The notes beneath the pieces were generated by a model. It had not been told where the DNA came from. It did not search any database and saw only the letters and a list, made by a program, of their open reading frames with translations. Both the position numbers and the translations under genes were made by a program. A DNA stretch of 64,000 bases from Lachnospiraceae bacterium. GTDB taxonomy: Bacteria; Bacillota_A; Clostridia; Lachnospirales; Lachnospiraceae. Within the stretch, counting starts at the first letter, position 1. Each line of letters starts with the position of its first letter. The DNA lies in contig JAETQR010000020.1 in the NCBI GenBank assembly GCA_021770615.1, positions 12,011 to 76,010 on the forward strand, read 5' to 3'. Positions 43,856 to 56,167 of the stretch are shown one piece after another.

Positions 43856-44824
43856 TTATTTCTCTTTCTTATTTCCTGACAACATATGAGCATATCCGGA
43901 AATGCTCCCCGGTTTAATATCCTTATTTACTTTTACATCGTTATTTCCTTTTCCGGAAACAGTTGAAGAAGCTTTATTCTGATAATTTGTTGCCGTCTTG
44001 ATTGAACTTGTCCTTTGTTTGGAATACATTTCCATCTGCCGGTTCATTTCTTCACGTTTTTTATTTTTCTTATCTGCCTTCTCTTTATTCTTTTCAATCA
44101 GATCCTCCATAGAAATATTATCTACATGCCGATTGATAAAATATGCCTGCACAATACGGAAGATTGCACCTGTGATCCAGTAAAGACCTACACCTATATT
44201 TAATGATAAACAAAATATACCGGACATAACAGGCATAAAATAATTCATCATCTTCATACTCGCTGCCATAGAATCCTGCTGCTGGTTATTTTTATCATTT
44301 TTAACCTGAAGCATCTTCGTATTGATAAACTGAAAAACAACAGCAAGAATTGGGATCAAATAAGCAAGTTTCGTAACCTTTGCATACTGATTTGGCGTCT
44401 GTGATACATCCAATCCTAAAAAGCCGGTAGCCCCCTCCAAAGACGGAACATATGTTGTAATTTGTCCAATGATCCCATATAAAGCAAATAAGATCGGCAT
44501 ACTAATGAGCAAAGGCAGGCAACCACCAAAAGGACTTATGCCATATTTTGTATACACGGCCTGTGTTTCTGCATTCATTTTCATGACAGAATCATTATCT
44601 TTTTTATCCTTATATTTATCCCGGATTGCCTGAAGTTCCGGATTTAAGCGATTCATAAGACGGGATGATTTCTGTTGTTTTGCATTTAACGGAATCATGA
44701 TCGCATATACGATAATTGTAAACAGTATAATACATAAACCAATGTTATGAATCCCAAATACATGAAACACAAACCAGTCAATACCGGTTAAGATCCCTCC
44801 TAGCAATTCATAAATAAAACTCAA
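43856..44824 (-). CDS. yidC: Membrane protein insertase YidC (OxaA/SpoIIIJ)
   Basis: 322 residues from TTG 44824, with GGAGG about 9 nt upstream. It inserts proteins into the cytoplasmic membrane with or without SecYEG. The Firmicute-type short form has five membrane segments, the conserved IMIPLNAKQQKSSRLMNRLNPEL region with the basic hydrophilic groove, and GGCLPLLISMPILFALY. The C-terminal tail is Lys-rich, with coiled MEDLIEKNKEKADKKNKKREE. It lacks an obvious lipobox, unlike Bacillus SpoIIIJ. Operon with rnpA, yidD and khpB. Confidence 0.95.
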   Translation of the reverse strand: MSFIYELLGGILTGIDWFVFHVFGIHNIGLCIILFTIIVYAIMIPLNAKQQKSSRLMNRLNPELQAIRDKYKDKKDNDSVMKMNAETQAVYTKYGISPFGGCLPLLISMPILFALYGIIGQITTYVPSLEGATGFLGLDVSQTPNQYAKVTKLAYLIPILAVVFQFINTKMLQVKNDKNNQQQDSMAASMKMMNYFMPVMSGIFCLSLNIGVGLYWITGAIFRIVQAYFINRHVDNISMEDLIEKNKEKADKKNKKREEMNRQMEMYSKQRTSSIKTATNYQNKASSTVSGKGNNDVKVNKDIKPGSISGYAHMLSGNKKEK

Positions 44825-44871
44825 CTTTATTTACCTCCACATTTTTATCCGACAAAAGAATTAAGAAACCA

Positions 44872-45084
44872 TCAAGGTACTGGATCATAACCGCCCTTGT
44901 GAAACGGATGACATCTCAAAATTCTTTTCACAGCCAAAAAACCACCTTTCGCCGCACCATATTTTGTAATTGCCTGAACAGCATATTCAGAACAACACGG
45001 TGTATAAATGCAGGTTGGTGTTCTTTTTAACGGTGAAATAAATTTTTGATATATTTTCAGTAAAAACAAAAAAAATTTTTTCAT
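44872..45084 (-). CDS. yidD: Membrane protein insertion efficiency factor YidD
   Basis: 70 residues, full length for the family. Signature [61 protein letters not shown]. The N-terminal amphipathic helix attaches to the membrane and the Cys residues are conserved. It assists YidC. The start overlaps the rnpA stop by 4 bases (ATGA), so translation is coupled. Confidence 0.95.
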   Translation of the reverse strand: MKKFFLFLLKIYQKFISPLKRTPTCIYTPCCSEYAVQAITKYGAAKGGFLAVKRILRCHPFHKGGYDPVP

Positions 45085-45425
45085 TTTAATATTCCATGTA
45101 ATTTACACAAGTGGCATACAGCACTGTCAATTTCATCAAAACTTCTATCCTTTGCCGTATTTCTGGCAACTATGACTATATTATAACTCATCATCAAATG
45201 TGCATCATTTTTACGAACCGATTCTCTTAACAGTCTGGTGACTCTATGACGCACAACACTATTACCAACCTTCTTACTCACAGAAAATCCATAATGATTG
45301 GGACCACTTTCCCTCTTCGACACTACCATCACCAGATACTTATTCGCTTTTGATCTACCAAATTTGTAAACTTTTTGAAACTCCGAATTTTTTCCTAATC
45401 TTTCAAACACTGTTTCCGTCCTCAT
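45081..45425 (-). CDS. rnpA: Ribonuclease P protein component
   Basis: 114 residues from ATG 45425. There is no clear ribosome binding site; a GTG at 45446 would lie in the attenuator stem. It is the protein subunit that helps RNase P RNA to process the 5' ends of tRNA. Motifs: [47 protein letters not shown] (the RNR signature) and [20 protein letters not shown]. Between rpmH and yidD as in nearly all bacteria. Confidence 0.93.
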   Translation of the reverse strand: MRTETVFERLGKNSEFQKVYKFGRSKANKYLVMVVSKRESGPNHYGFSVSKKVGNSVVRHRVTRLLRESVRKNDAHLMMSYNIVIVARNTAKDRSFDEIDSAVCHLCKLHGILK

Positions 45426-45429
45426 AAAG

Positions 45430-45465
45430 AGAAGAAAAAGCCACACATTTTATGTGACTTTGCAC
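45430..45465 (-). terminator. Attenuator-like hairpin between rpmH and rnpA
   Basis: Minus-strand AAGTCACAT / ATGTGTGGCTT pairing followed by TTTCTTC. It probably lowers rnpA expression relative to ribosomal protein L34. Confidence 0.5.
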
Positions 45466-45474
45466 AATACTGCC

Positions 45475-45609
45475 CTAGGCAGATAATTTCTTTCTTCCTT
45501 TTGCTCTTCTTCTGGAAAGGACTTTCCTTCCATTTGAAGTTCTCATTCTTTTACGAAAACCATGTACTCTGGCTCTGGATTTCTTTTTTGGCTGAAATGT
45601 CATTTTCAT
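45475..45609 (-). CDS. rpmH: 50S ribosomal protein L34
   Basis: 44 residues from ATG 45609, with GGAGGTG 8 nt upstream. Sequence [20 protein letters not shown]... ends [12 protein letters not shown], standard for L34. It is the first gene of the minus-strand operon facing away from dnaA. Confidence 0.97.
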   Translation of the reverse strand: MKMTFQPKKKSRARVHGFRKRMRTSNGRKVLSRRRAKGRKKLSA

Positions 45610-45674
45610 GATTGCTACACCTCCTTCATCTTTTATACAAATTTGAAAACAATTTAAAATCCGTATCAAGCCTA

Positions 45675-45703
45675 ATTATAGTATTGAATTGCCGATTAGT
45701 CAA
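45675..45703 (-). promoter_or_regulatory. Promoter of rpmH operon
   Basis: Minus strand TTGACT (45698-45703), 17 bp, TATAAT (45675-45680), near consensus. Confidence 0.8.
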
Positions 45704-45743
45704 GCAAATATTCCAAGAAAATTATAAATTTGCAAATAGCCCA

Positions 45744-45772
45744 TTGAAAAAACATTCATTTTGAGGTAAAAT
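45744..45772 (+). promoter_or_regulatory. Promoter of dnaA
   Basis: TTGAAA (45744-45749), 17 bp, TAAAAT (45767-45772). No DnaA box is visible in this gap, so dnaA autoregulation is not obvious here. Confidence 0.6.
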
Positions 45773-45828
45773 GTAAATGTATGTTTATACCCTTATTTCA
45801 ATTTTTTATTAGTTAGGTAGGTTTTTTT

Positions 45829-47184
45829 ATGGAAAACGAAATAAAAACCAAATGGAACAATATTATCGCTTATCTGAAGGAAGAAAGTGCCATTACCGGA
45901 CCTGCGATCCGCACTTTTATTGAACCTTTAGAAGTTTTTTCATTTGAAGACGGCATTGTTACATTTCAAATCAATAAAGAAACCCAGGGAGATTGTATCG
46001 ACATACTTAAATCAAAGTACAATGTTCATATTAAAGTAGCAATCGAAGTAGTTACCGGACAGGAAGTTGAAATCGACTACATCTACAAAACAGAATCAGT
46101 TTCTTCCTATATAAAAGAGGAAACTTTGACAGATAAGTATCCTTATTTGAAATCAGGTCATTCTTTTGATACTTTTGTTACCAGCCGGAGTAACTCCATG
46201 GCCTATGCAGCTGCAGTAGCTGTCGCCGAAGCGCCTACCTCACAGGTTTATAACCCACTTTTTCTATACAGTGGATCAGGACTCGGTAAAACTCATCTGA
46301 TGCATTCTATTGCAAGGCACATTATTGAAAACCGTCCTGAACTTAATGTACTTTATACAACCAGCGAAGACTTTACGAACCAGGTAGTTGAGGCGATCCG
46401 TACAAATAAGAAAAAAGGAGACACTGCTGCTACTACAAACCTCAGAAAAAAATACCGGTACGTGGATGTGCTTCTGATCGACGATATCCAGTTCATTATC
46501 GGAAAAGAGTCTACCCAGATTGAATTTTTTAATACATTTGAGGCACTTTTTCAGGCAGATAAACAAATTGTCATCTCCAGCGATAAGCCTCCCCGCGACA
46601 TGGACCAGCTCGATGAAAGGTATCGTTCCCGTTTTAATTCAGGTCTTCCGATCGATATCCAGCCGCCGGATTACGAAACAAGTATGGCGATTTTGAAAAA
46701 TTATCAGGAAAATGAATCCATTAAATTAGAAGATAAAATCCTGAGTTATATCGCTACGAACATAAAATCAAACATAAGGGATCTGGAAGGTGCATATAAA
46801 AAAGTTATCTTTCTCTCAAAACTGACACATCAGGAGATAACCCTTGCACTGGCGGAAGATGCTTTAAAAGATATTATTAAACCAAATGATTCAAAAGAGA
46901 TTACAGTAGACTACATAAATAAGATCGTCACCGATCACTATAATCTGGCGGAAGATGCGATCATATCCAAAAGAAAACAAAAGAGTATCGCATTTCCAAG
47001 ACAGATATGCATGTATTTATGCAAAGAATTAACAGGTTTATCCACAACAGATATCGGTGAAAAGCTTGGAAACAGGGATCATTCGACAGTTATCCACGGA
47101 TGCACAAAAATTGAGGAAATGCTTAAGGTTGATAACAGCCTTCAAAATACGATTGATATCCTTATGAAAAAAATCAATCCCTGA
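45829..47184 (+). CDS. dnaA: Chromosomal replication initiator DnaA
   Basis: 451 residues. Domain I spans about 1-80, a short linker follows, and the AAA+ domain runs from about 110 to 330. Walker A is GSGLGKTH (148-155), Walker B is VLLIDDIQF (about 211-219), and sensor 1 is VISSDKPP. The domain IV DNA-binding helix carries LGNRDHSTVIHGC (about 412-424). It binds DnaA boxes and melts oriC. The ribosome binding site is weak (TAGGTAGG). It is the first gene of the right-hand replichore. Confidence 0.97.
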   Translation: MENEIKTKWNNIIAYLKEESAITGPAIRTFIEPLEVFSFEDGIVTFQINKETQGDCIDILKSKYNVHIKVAIEVVTGQEVEIDYIYKTESVSSYIKEETLTDKYPYLKSGHSFDTFVTSRSNSMAYAAAVAVAEAPTSQVYNPLFLYSGSGLGKTHLMHSIARHIIENRPELNVLYTTSEDFTNQVVEAIRTNKKKGDTAATTNLRKKYRYVDVLLIDDIQFIIGKESTQIEFFNTFEALFQADKQIVISSDKPPRDMDQLDERYRSRFNSGLPIDIQPPDYETSMAILKNYQENESIKLEDKILSYIATNIKSNIRDLEGAYKKVIFLSKLTHQEITLALAEDALKDIIKPNDSKEITVDYINKIVTDHYNLAEDAIISKRKQKSIAFPRQICMYLCKELTGLSTTDIGEKLGNRDHSTVIHGCTKIEEMLKVDNSLQNTIDILMKKINP

Positions 47185-47439
47185 CATAGTGTTGATAACT
47201 TCAATATAAATTGTTTATTTTATGATCATTTATGTGAATATCCCTTAAATGTAAAAAATTTACTTTTATTAATTTCACATCTTACACATTTTATCCCTGC
47301 ATGAATCCATAAGTTATCATGGGATAAAAATCATCATAAAATAAGCTTACTGTGAATTTTACACAAACTCACAGCTATTAATACTATATAATACTAAAAT
47401 ATAATTATTTATTAATATGACTTAAACCTGAAGGGGGTT
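47038..47439. other. Probable origin of replication (oriC)
   Basis: A perfect DnaA box TTATCCACA (47038-47046) and a one-mismatch box TTATCCACG (47090-47098) lie in the end of dnaA. The reverse box TTATCAACA (47190-47198) and weaker matches (TTATCCCTG near 47299, TGTGAATAT near 47233) lie in the 255-bp dnaA-dnaN gap. The right part (47378-47426) is nearly pure A/T and suits duplex opening. Gene orientation diverges here. Confidence 0.75.
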
Positions 47440-47448
47440 ATGCACAAT

Positions 47449-48552
47449 ATGAAATTCACATGTAATAAATCTGATATCAATGAAGCGATCAATATTGTAT
47501 TGAAAGCAGTACCTGGAAAAACGACGATGCCAATCCTTGAATGTGTGGTGATCGAAGCGACAGGAAATGAGCTGAAGCTGACTACGAATGATATGTCGCT
47601 TGGTATCGAGACAAGATTTGATGCAAATATAGAAGAAGAGGGAATTATACTTGTAAATGCTAAAATGATTTCTGAAATCATCCGGAAGCTTCCAGATGAT
47701 AATGTATACTTTGAAGCAGATAATAACGATAATATTCTTTTATTCTGCGGAAAAGCAAAATTTAATCTTTCCGGAAAGAATTATGAAGAATTTCCGATGC
47801 TTCCTAATATTGAGAAAGAAAAGAAGATCGTTATCTCACAATTTACATTAAAGGAAATGATACGCCAGACAATTTTTTCAATTTCCAATAATGAGAATAA
47901 CAAGATCCTTACCGGTGAACTTTTTGAGATCAATGGAGATGAATTTAAGATTGCCTCCCTTGACCTGCATCGTGTTTCAATCCGAAAAATACAGTTAAAA
48001 GAAAGTTTTGATGATATAAAAGCAGTTATTCCCGGAAAGACTCTCAGTGAAGTAAGTAAAATCCTCACAGGAGGCATTGATGATGAAGTAGAAATTTTCT
48101 TTACAAAGAATCATGTTTTGTTTGAACTGGATAAGACGATCATCATATCCAGACTGATTGAAGGAAATTTTTATAATATAAATCAGATGCTTACAAATGA
48201 TTATGAGACAAAAGTAACAGTAAATAAAAGAGAACTTTTAGATTGTATCGACCGTGCTACCCTTCTTCTCAGAGAGGCAGAAAATAAACCAGTCATCATG
48301 AATGTAAAAAGTGATGAAATAAAAATGGAGATGAATACGAAGATCGGTTCGATGGATGAAAATATAACCATTGAAAAAGAAGGAAAAGATCTTCGGATCG
48401 CCTTTGATCCAAAGTTTTTGATCGATGTTTTAAGAGTGATCGATGAGGAAGAAGTTAATTTGTATTTATTTAATGCAAAAGCACCATGTTTTATCCGGGA
48501 TGATAATTCTTATATTTATTTGATTCTTCCAGTTAATCTTATTGATAATTAA
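47449..48552 (+). CDS. dnaN: DNA polymerase III beta sliding clamp
   Basis: About 367 residues from the second ATG (MKFTCNKSD); an ATG three codons earlier (47440) is only two bases from the GGGGG site and is the alternative. It forms the ring that tethers polymerase III to DNA. Three repeated clamp domains are recognisable: AVPGKTTMPILECVVIEA, NLSGKNYEEFPMLP and IPGKTLSEVSKIL. The C-terminal YLILPVNL is the hydrophobic-pocket end. Confidence 0.95.
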   Translation: MKFTCNKSDINEAINIVLKAVPGKTTMPILECVVIEATGNELKLTTNDMSLGIETRFDANIEEEGIILVNAKMISEIIRKLPDDNVYFEADNNDNILLFCGKAKFNLSGKNYEEFPMLPNIEKEKKIVISQFTLKEMIRQTIFSISNNENNKILTGELFEINGDEFKIASLDLHRVSIRKIQLKESFDDIKAVIPGKTLSEVSKILTGGIDDEVEIFFTKNHVLFELDKTIIISRLIEGNFYNINQMLTNDYETKVTVNKRELLDCIDRATLLLREAENKPVIMNVKSDEIKMEMNTKIGSMDENITIEKEGKDLRIAFDPKFLIDVLRVIDEEEVNLYLFNAKAPCFIRDDNSYIYLILPVNLIDN

Positions 48553-48586
48553 AAATTGACGATCAAAAATAGAATGGAGTATAAAA

Positions 48587-48799
48587 ATGGAAGAAATCGT
48601 GATAAAAGATGAATATATCAAACTTGGACAGGCTCTGAAACTTGCTGGGCTTGCGGGTTCAGGAGTTGACGCTAAGTTTATGATCGAAGATGGGATCGTT
48701 ATGGTGAACGGTGAGACAGAATTGCGGCGCGGAAGAAAAATACATCCCGGTGATATGATAAGTCTGGAGGATAGACAGGTAAAGGTAGTCGCTATATGA
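48587..48799 (+). CDS. S4-domain RNA-binding protein (YaaA/RlbA)
   Basis: 70 residues. IKLGQALKLAGLAGSGVDAKFMIEDGIVMVNGETELRRGRKIHPGD is a complete small S4 domain. In Bacillus the homologue YaaA/RlbA sits in the same place between dnaN and recF and is associated with ribosome assembly. The stop codon overlaps the recF start by 4 bases. Confidence 0.93.
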   Translation: MEEIVIKDEYIKLGQALKLAGLAGSGVDAKFMIEDGIVMVNGETELRRGRKIHPGDMISLEDRQVKVVAI

Positions 48800-49872
48800 T
48801 CATTCATTCTGTAGAGTTGTTGAATTTTCGTAATTATGAGAGAGAAATATTCCATTTTGATCCTGAGACGAATGTACTTTTTGGAGATAATGCCCAGGGA
48901 AAGACAAATGTACTGGAAGCAATTTATCTTTGTTCGACGACCAGATCCCATAAAGGAAGCAAAGACAGGGAAATGATCCGGCTTGGTATGGATGAATCTC
49001 ATCTTAGGATGGTCGTCAAAAAGGAAGGAATCGACCATAAGATTGACATTCATTTGAAAAGAAATAAATCAAAAGGGATCGCAGTGGATGGAATACCAGT
49101 GAAACGCAGTGGAGAACTTCTCGGGATTTCTAATATTGTTTTTTTTTCTCCGGAGGATCTGGCAATCATTCAAAATGGACCGGATGCCAGACGAAGATTT
49201 ATTGATATGGAACTATGTCAACTCGATAAAATGTATTTGTTTTATCTGACAAAATATAAACATGTTCTCAGACAACGAAATGAACTTCTCAAACAAATCA
49301 GTATAAATTCTGAATTAATGGACACACTGGATATATGGAATAGTAAATTGATCGAATATGGTACATATGTCATAAGTGCGAGAAAAGATTTTGTAGAAAA
49401 ATTAAATGGATATATGAAAGATATCCATAAAAGCCTTACCGGAGACAGAGAGACGATCAGCCTGATCTATGAACCGGATGTGCGGGCGGAAGATTTTAGT
49501 CAAAAACTGATTTTATCAGAACAAAAGGATTTGTTTACAAAAACAACAAATACAGGGCCTCACAGAGATGATCTTTCTTTTATTTCTGAAAAAAAAGATC
49601 TCAGAAAATACGGATCCAGGGGGCAGCAGAGAACCGGTGCATTATCTTTGAAATTAACTGAGATAAAAATTGTAGAAGAGAAAACAGGAGAGAAACCAAT
49701 TTTACTATTGGATGATGTATTATCTGAATTAGACAGGAACCGGCAAAATTATTTGTTAGAACATATAAAAGGAATACAGACAATTATTACTTGTACAGGT
49801 CTGGAAGAGTTTATAAAAAATGGAATTAATATCCAGAAAACTTTTGAGATCGAATCTGGTACAGTAAAATGA
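48796..49872 (+). CDS. recF: DNA repair and replication protein RecF
   Basis: 358 residues. An SMC-like ATPase that loads RecA at gaps with RecOR. Walker A is FGDNAQGKTNVLEAIY, the signature region is RGQQRTGALSLKL, and Walker B is PILLLDDVLSELDRNR. The central SPEDLAIIQNGPDARRRFIDM is typical. It overlaps the S4 gene by 4 bp and precedes gyrB by 29 bp. There is no remB/yaaB gene between recF and gyrB, unlike Bacillus. Confidence 0.95.
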   Translation: MIIHSVELLNFRNYEREIFHFDPETNVLFGDNAQGKTNVLEAIYLCSTTRSHKGSKDREMIRLGMDESHLRMVVKKEGIDHKIDIHLKRNKSKGIAVDGIPVKRSGELLGISNIVFFSPEDLAIIQNGPDARRRFIDMELCQLDKMYLFYLTKYKHVLRQRNELLKQISINSELMDTLDIWNSKLIEYGTYVISARKDFVEKLNGYMKDIHKSLTGDRETISLIYEPDVRAEDFSQKLILSEQKDLFTKTTNTGPHRDDLSFISEKKDLRKYGSRGQQRTGALSLKLTEIKIVEEKTGEKPILLLDDVLSELDRNRQNYLLEHIKGIQTIITCTGLEEFIKNGINIQKTFEIESGTVK

Positions 49873-49898
49873 GCATTTGCGAATGGAGGCAGAATTAA

Positions 49899-51827
<1,929 letters not shown>

Positions 51828-51847
51828 TAGAAAGGACAGTATAAAAC

Positions 51848-54394
51848 ATGGATGAAAATATTTTCGATAAGGACAATGATTCTGTGGACGCAATAAAACC
51901 GATCGACCTCAGGAAGACCATGGAAACATCCTACATAGATTATGCCATGTCAGTTATTGCATCCAGGGCGCTCCCTGATGTAAGGGATGGATTAAAACCG
52001 GTTCAGCGTCGTATTCTCTATGCGATGATCGAACTGAATAATGGGCCGGATAAGCCTCACCGTAAATGTGCGCGTATCGTCGGTGATACAATGGGTAAAT
52101 ATCATCCTCATGGAGATAGTTCGATCTATGGAGCCCTTGTTAATATGGCTCAGGAATGGTCTACGAGATATCCTCTTGTGGATGGTCATGGAAATTTTGG
52201 ATCTGTAGATGGAGACGGAGCAGCAGCCATGCGTTATACAGAGGCACGCCTCAGTAAAATATCCATGGAAATGCTTTCTGATATCAATAAAAATACCGTT
52301 GATTTTGATCCAAACTTTGATGAGACAGAAAAAGAACCGGTTGTGCTTCCTTCCAGGTATCCAAATCTTCTTGTCAATGGAACTTCCGGAATTGCAGTTG
52401 GTATGGCGACAAATATCCCGCCTCATAATCTGAGGGAAGTAATCGGCGGAGTTGTAAAGATCATCGACAATATCATAGAAGAAGATAGAGAAACGGATAT
52501 TGATGAAGTGATGGAGATCATCAAGGGACCGGATTTTCCGACAGGCGCTACGATTTTGGGGAGATCTGGTATTGATGAGGCTTACCGCACCGGTCGTGGA
52601 AAGATAAGAGTGCGTGCTGTGACAAATATTGAACCGATGCCAAATGGCAAGAACCGGATCATCGTCACAGAGCTTCCTTTTATGGTAAATAAAGCACGTC
52701 TGATCGAGAAGATTGCAGAACTTCATAAGGATAAAAAAGTAGATGGAATCACAGAACTTCGTGATGAATCAAACCGTGAAGGAATGCGTATCTGCATTGA
52801 ACTTAGAAAAGATGTAAATGCGAATGTGGTTTTGAACCAGTTGTATAAACATACCCAGATGCAGGATACTTTTGGTGTGAATATGCTTGCTTTAGTTGAC
52901 AAGCAGCCGGTCGTTATGAATCTTCTCCAGATGCTTGAACATTATTTGAAACATCAGGAAGAAGTTGTTACAAGACGTACAAAATATGATCTGAATAAAG
53001 CAGAAGAGCGGGCACATATTTTGAAGGGTCTGCTTATTGCGTTGGATCATATCGATGAGGTAATAAAAATAATAAGGGGTTCCCAGAGTACTCCGATTGC
53101 GAAAGAAAGACTGATCGAACGGTTTGAGTTAGATGATGTTCAGGCTCAGGCTATTGTTGATATGCGTCTTCGTGCATTAACAGGTCTGGAAAGGGAGAAG
53201 CTTGAAAATGAATACGACGAGCTGATGAAAAAGATTGGTGAGTATAAAGCGATTCTTTCAGACCGGAAACTTCTTCTCGGCGTCATTAAAGAAGAAATCT
53301 CTTTGATTTCAAATAAATATGGAGATGAGAGAAGAACAAGCATCGGCTATGATGAATTTGACATTTCCATGGAGGATCTTATCCCGGTGGAAAATACAGT
53401 GATCGCTATGACCCATATGGGATATATCAAACGTATGACGATCGATAATTTCAAGAGTCAGCACCGTGGAGGTAAGGGAATCAAGGGAATGCAGACGATC
53501 GATGAGGATTATATCGAAGATCTCTTTATGGCTACGACCCACCATTATCTTATGTTCTTTACAAATAAAGGACGTGTATACCGGATCAAGGCTTATGAGA
53601 TTCCGGAATCCGGGCGGACAAGCCGGGGAACTGCGATCGTAAATCTTTTGCAGCTCTTACCGGAGGAAAAAATAACAGCAGTCATTTCTCTGAGGGAATA
53701 TGAAAAAAATACATATTTGTTCATGGCCACAAAACATGGACTTGTGAAGAAGACGTCAATTACAGAATATATGAATATCCGGAAGACCGGTCTTCAGGCA
53801 ATCAATCTCCGTGAGGATGACGACCTGATCGAAGTAAAAGTGACGGATAATGAAAAAAGTATTCTTCTTGTGACGAAACATGGACAGTGTATCATGTTTA
53901 AGGAGACAGATGTCAGACCTACGGGAAGGACGTCAATGGGTGTCCGTGGCATGAATCTTTCTTTTGATGATGAAATCATAGGAATGCAGCTTAATACACA
54001 GGGTGAAGAACTTCTTCTTGTATCCGAATACGGGATGGGAAAACGAACGAGCATCAATGAGTTTGGAATTCAGCATCGTGGCGGAAAAGGTGTAAAATGC
54101 TACAAAATTACAGAAAAGACAGGTTTTGTAGTAGGCGCAAAGGCTGTTCATGAAGATCAGGAAATCATGCTTATTACAAATGAAGGCATTATTATCCGTA
54201 TTGAAGTGGGTGGTATTTCTGTGCTTGGCCGCATTACTTCCGGCGTGAAACTGATGAACCTTGATAATACAAAAGATATTGTAGTAGCAAGTATTGCAAA
54301 GGTAAGAAAAGAAGTGGATGATTCTGTGGATTCAGAAGATTTGGATGAGACAGATAACGAGGAGGCACCAGAACACACCGATGAGAACGATTAA
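51848..54394 (+). CDS. gyrA: DNA gyrase subunit A
   Basis: 848 residues. The winged-helix region has [23 protein letters not shown] and the catalytic Tyr in [12 protein letters not shown]. The DNA gate and coiled coil end with [21 protein letters not shown]. The C-terminal beta-pinwheel contains the GyrA box [11 protein letters not shown], which marks a true gyrase and not topoisomerase IV. A second variant [10 protein letters not shown] lies near 744-753. The tail is very acidic. Its last 14 bases overlap the start of the fumarase alpha gene. Confidence 0.97.
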   Translation: MDENIFDKDNDSVDAIKPIDLRKTMETSYIDYAMSVIASRALPDVRDGLKPVQRRILYAMIELNNGPDKPHRKCARIVGDTMGKYHPHGDSSIYGALVNMAQEWSTRYPLVDGHGNFGSVDGDGAAAMRYTEARLSKISMEMLSDINKNTVDFDPNFDETEKEPVVLPSRYPNLLVNGTSGIAVGMATNIPPHNLREVIGGVVKIIDNIIEEDRETDIDEVMEIIKGPDFPTGATILGRSGIDEAYRTGRGKIRVRAVTNIEPMPNGKNRIIVTELPFMVNKARLIEKIAELHKDKKVDGITELRDESNREGMRICIELRKDVNANVVLNQLYKHTQMQDTFGVNMLALVDKQPVVMNLLQMLEHYLKHQEEVVTRRTKYDLNKAEERAHILKGLLIALDHIDEVIKIIRGSQSTPIAKERLIERFELDDVQAQAIVDMRLRALTGLEREKLENEYDELMKKIGEYKAILSDRKLLLGVIKEEISLISNKYGDERRTSIGYDEFDISMEDLIPVENTVIAMTHMGYIKRMTIDNFKSQHRGGKGIKGMQTIDEDYIEDLFMATTHHYLMFFTNKGRVYRIKAYEIPESGRTSRGTAIVNLLQLLPEEKITAVISLREYEKNTYLFMATKHGLVKKTSITEYMNIRKTGLQAINLREDDDLIEVKVTDNEKSILLVTKHGQCIMFKETDVRPTGRTSMGVRGMNLSFDDEIIGMQLNTQGEELLLVSEYGMGKRTSINEFGIQHRGGKGVKCYKITEKTGFVVGAKAVHEDQEIMLITNEGIIIRIEVGGISVLGRITSGVKLMNLDNTKDIVVASIAKVRKEVDDSVDSEDLDETDNEEAPEHTDEND

Positions 54395-55223
54395 CACAAG
54401 TGAAATCACAAAAAACATCAAAGAAATGTGTATGGAGGTAAATATAAAGCTTTCCGATGATGTAAAGTGTGCGATCCTGGATGGAAAGGAAAAAGAAGAA
54501 TCTCCTTTAGGAAAACAGATCCTTAGCCAGCTTGAGGAAAATATGCAGATTGCGGCAGAGACAAAAATACCGATTTGTCAGGATACCGGTATGGCAGTCG
54601 TATTTCTTAAAATTGGCCAGGATGTCCATTTTGAGGGAGATTATATCGAAGACGCTGTAAATGAAGGAATCCGACAGGGTTATAAAGAGGGTTATCTTAG
54701 AAAATCCGTCGTCAGTGATCCGGTGGAGCGGGTCAATACGGGAGATAACACACCGGGTGTCATTCATTACGAATTTGTTCCGGGTGATCAGGTAGAGATC
54801 ACAGTAGCTCCAAAAGGTTTTGGAAGTGAGAATATGAGCCGGCTTTGTATGCTTAAACCGGCAGACGGAATCGAGGGAATCAAAGATGTGATCCTTGAGA
54901 CGGTAAAACTTGCAGGTCCGAATGCCTGCCCGCCGATCGTGGTAGGCGTAGGTATCGGTGGAACTTTTGAAAAGTGTGCGATTCTTGCAAAAAAGGCCCT
55001 CACAAGAGATTTAAACAGTTCTTCTGAAATTCCTTATGTAAAAGAATTAGAGGAAGAGATGTTAGAAAAGATCAATGAACTTGGGATTGGCCCCGGAGGA
55101 CTTGGTGGAAGAGTGACAGCTCTTGGCGTCAATGTAGAGACATATGCGACACATATCGCAGGAATGCCTGTCGCGGTCAACATATGCTGTCATGTGAACC
55201 GTCATATCAGGAGAATCATATAA
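54381..55223 (+). CDS. fumA: Class I fumarate hydratase, alpha subunit
   Basis: 280 residues, starting inside the gyrA end; GGAGG is 15 nt upstream, so coupling with gyrA translation is likely. It carries Fe-S cluster cysteines: [27 protein letters not shown] and NICCHVNRH at the C-terminus. With the beta subunit it interconverts fumarate and malate; L-tartrate dehydratase is a close alternative that cannot be excluded. The start [17 protein letters not shown] fits the family N-terminus. The beta subunit is 2.1 kb downstream, not adjacent as usual. Confidence 0.85.
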   Translation: MRTINTSEITKNIKEMCMEVNIKLSDDVKCAILDGKEKEESPLGKQILSQLEENMQIAAETKIPICQDTGMAVVFLKIGQDVHFEGDYIEDAVNEGIRQGYKEGYLRKSVVSDPVERVNTGDNTPGVIHYEFVPGDQVEITVAPKGFGSENMSRLCMLKPADGIEGIKDVILETVKLAGPNACPPIVVGVGIGGTFEKCAILAKKALTRDLNSSSEIPYVKELEEEMLEKINELGIGPGGLGGRVTALGVNVETYATHIAGMPVAVNICCHVNRHIRRII

Positions 55224-55253
55224 TGTCAGGGTTAAAAAAAGAATAGGATTATG

Positions 55254-55284
55254 AAAAGGTGCGCATTTTTAAGGCGCACCTTTT
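55254..55284. terminator. Bidirectional terminator after fumarase alpha gene
   Basis: Perfect 11-bp stem AAAAGGTGCGC / GCGCACCTTTT around a T-rich loop. It serves both the plus-strand gyrase-fumarase unit and the convergent DUF2752 gene. Confidence 0.85.
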
Positions 55285-55660
55285 ATACATGGATTATATT
55301 GCGAATTACTGCCCACACGATCAGGCTGATCATATACAAAATGGTCAGCCATTTTGTGAAGGGTTTTTTTCTTATATTTTCTCCACAAAACATGTTTAGT
55401 ATCAAGATAAGAAGCAATAATGGTGATGTAGCAAAAAGAAACATATTTGCATGAAAAGCGCCGGAAAGATCAAAACTCATCAAATGCAGAAATATATGGG
55501 TTACTCCACAGCTTGGACATCGAAAACCGGTAATTGTTTGAAAAAAGCACGGTATACAAAAAGATGTATACCGTACTATAAGTGCATAAGCAATGCCAAG
55601 TAATAGTAGAAACCCAAATACCCGGATTGTTTTTTTATGCAGCAAATTTGTTAATCTCAT
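55283..55660 (-). CDS. DUF2752 membrane protein
   Basis: 125 residues with three or four hydrophobic segments. The diagnostic DUF2752 motif is C-P-x-F(7)-G-x-R-C-P-x-C-G-x-T-H, here CIPCFFQTITGFRCPSCGVTH (residues about 36-56). The Cys/His cluster may bind metal. It overlaps the preceding DUF4234 gene by 26 bp, so both are translated from one message; the pair is often found together in gut Firmicutes. Function unknown. Confidence 0.85.
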   Translation of the reverse strand: MRLTNLLHKKTIRVFGFLLLLGIAYALIVRYTSFCIPCFFQTITGFRCPSCGVTHIFLHLMSFDLSGAFHANMFLFATSPLLLLILILNMFCGENIRKKPFTKWLTILYMISLIVWAVIRNIIHV

Positions 55661-55973
55661 TCTGGATCAATGCATATGCGATGATTCCGCCAAAGATAAA
55701 GAGAATCAGATAAAGGATTCCTCCATTGCTGGCTGCCTCACCGCGATTCTGATGAGCTTTGTCGATCTTTTCACCACATTTGTATGCCCAATACAGGCCA
55801 TAAATCCCACATGTGATAATTGTCAGTACAAATGCCATTACTCCGGTAGTACCCGGCTCTCCTGCGATCGTGTTTGTATCATCTGTCAGAGTAACAAACC
55901 AGTAGATTCCATAAATACCGCATGTTACTAAAGAAAGGACGATACAAAGAGCAATGTTCTTTTCTTTTACCAT
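55635..55973 (-). CDS. DUF4234 membrane protein
   Basis: 112 residues from the second ATG (55973), which has better spacing from GGAGG; the ATG at 55979 is possible. There are three membrane segments, with the repeated motif TCGIYGIYWF / TCGIYGLYWAYK typical of DUF4234. Family members are often fused to zinc ribbons or TM2-like segments and have no known role. Together with DUF2752 it forms a minus-strand island between the two fumarase genes. Confidence 0.85.
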   Translation of the reverse strand: MVKEKNIALCIVLSLVTCGIYGIYWFVTLTDDTNTIAGEPGTTGVMAFVLTIITCGIYGLYWAYKCGEKIDKAHQNRGEAASNGGILYLILFIFGGIIAYALIQNEINKFAA

Positions 55974-56167
55974 TTTCATACTCCTCCTTAAAATAATTTT
56001 GATACATTGAGATTTAATTCATTTTATCATAATATGAATAGGCAGTCAATGGCATTTATATTAAAGCTTTTCTAAAAAGAAAATGGGGTTGACAAAAGAA
56101 GAAAAACATATTTTAATAAAATAAGACCGGAGGACGGTTCAGCATAGAAATGAAAGGCTGGAAGAGG

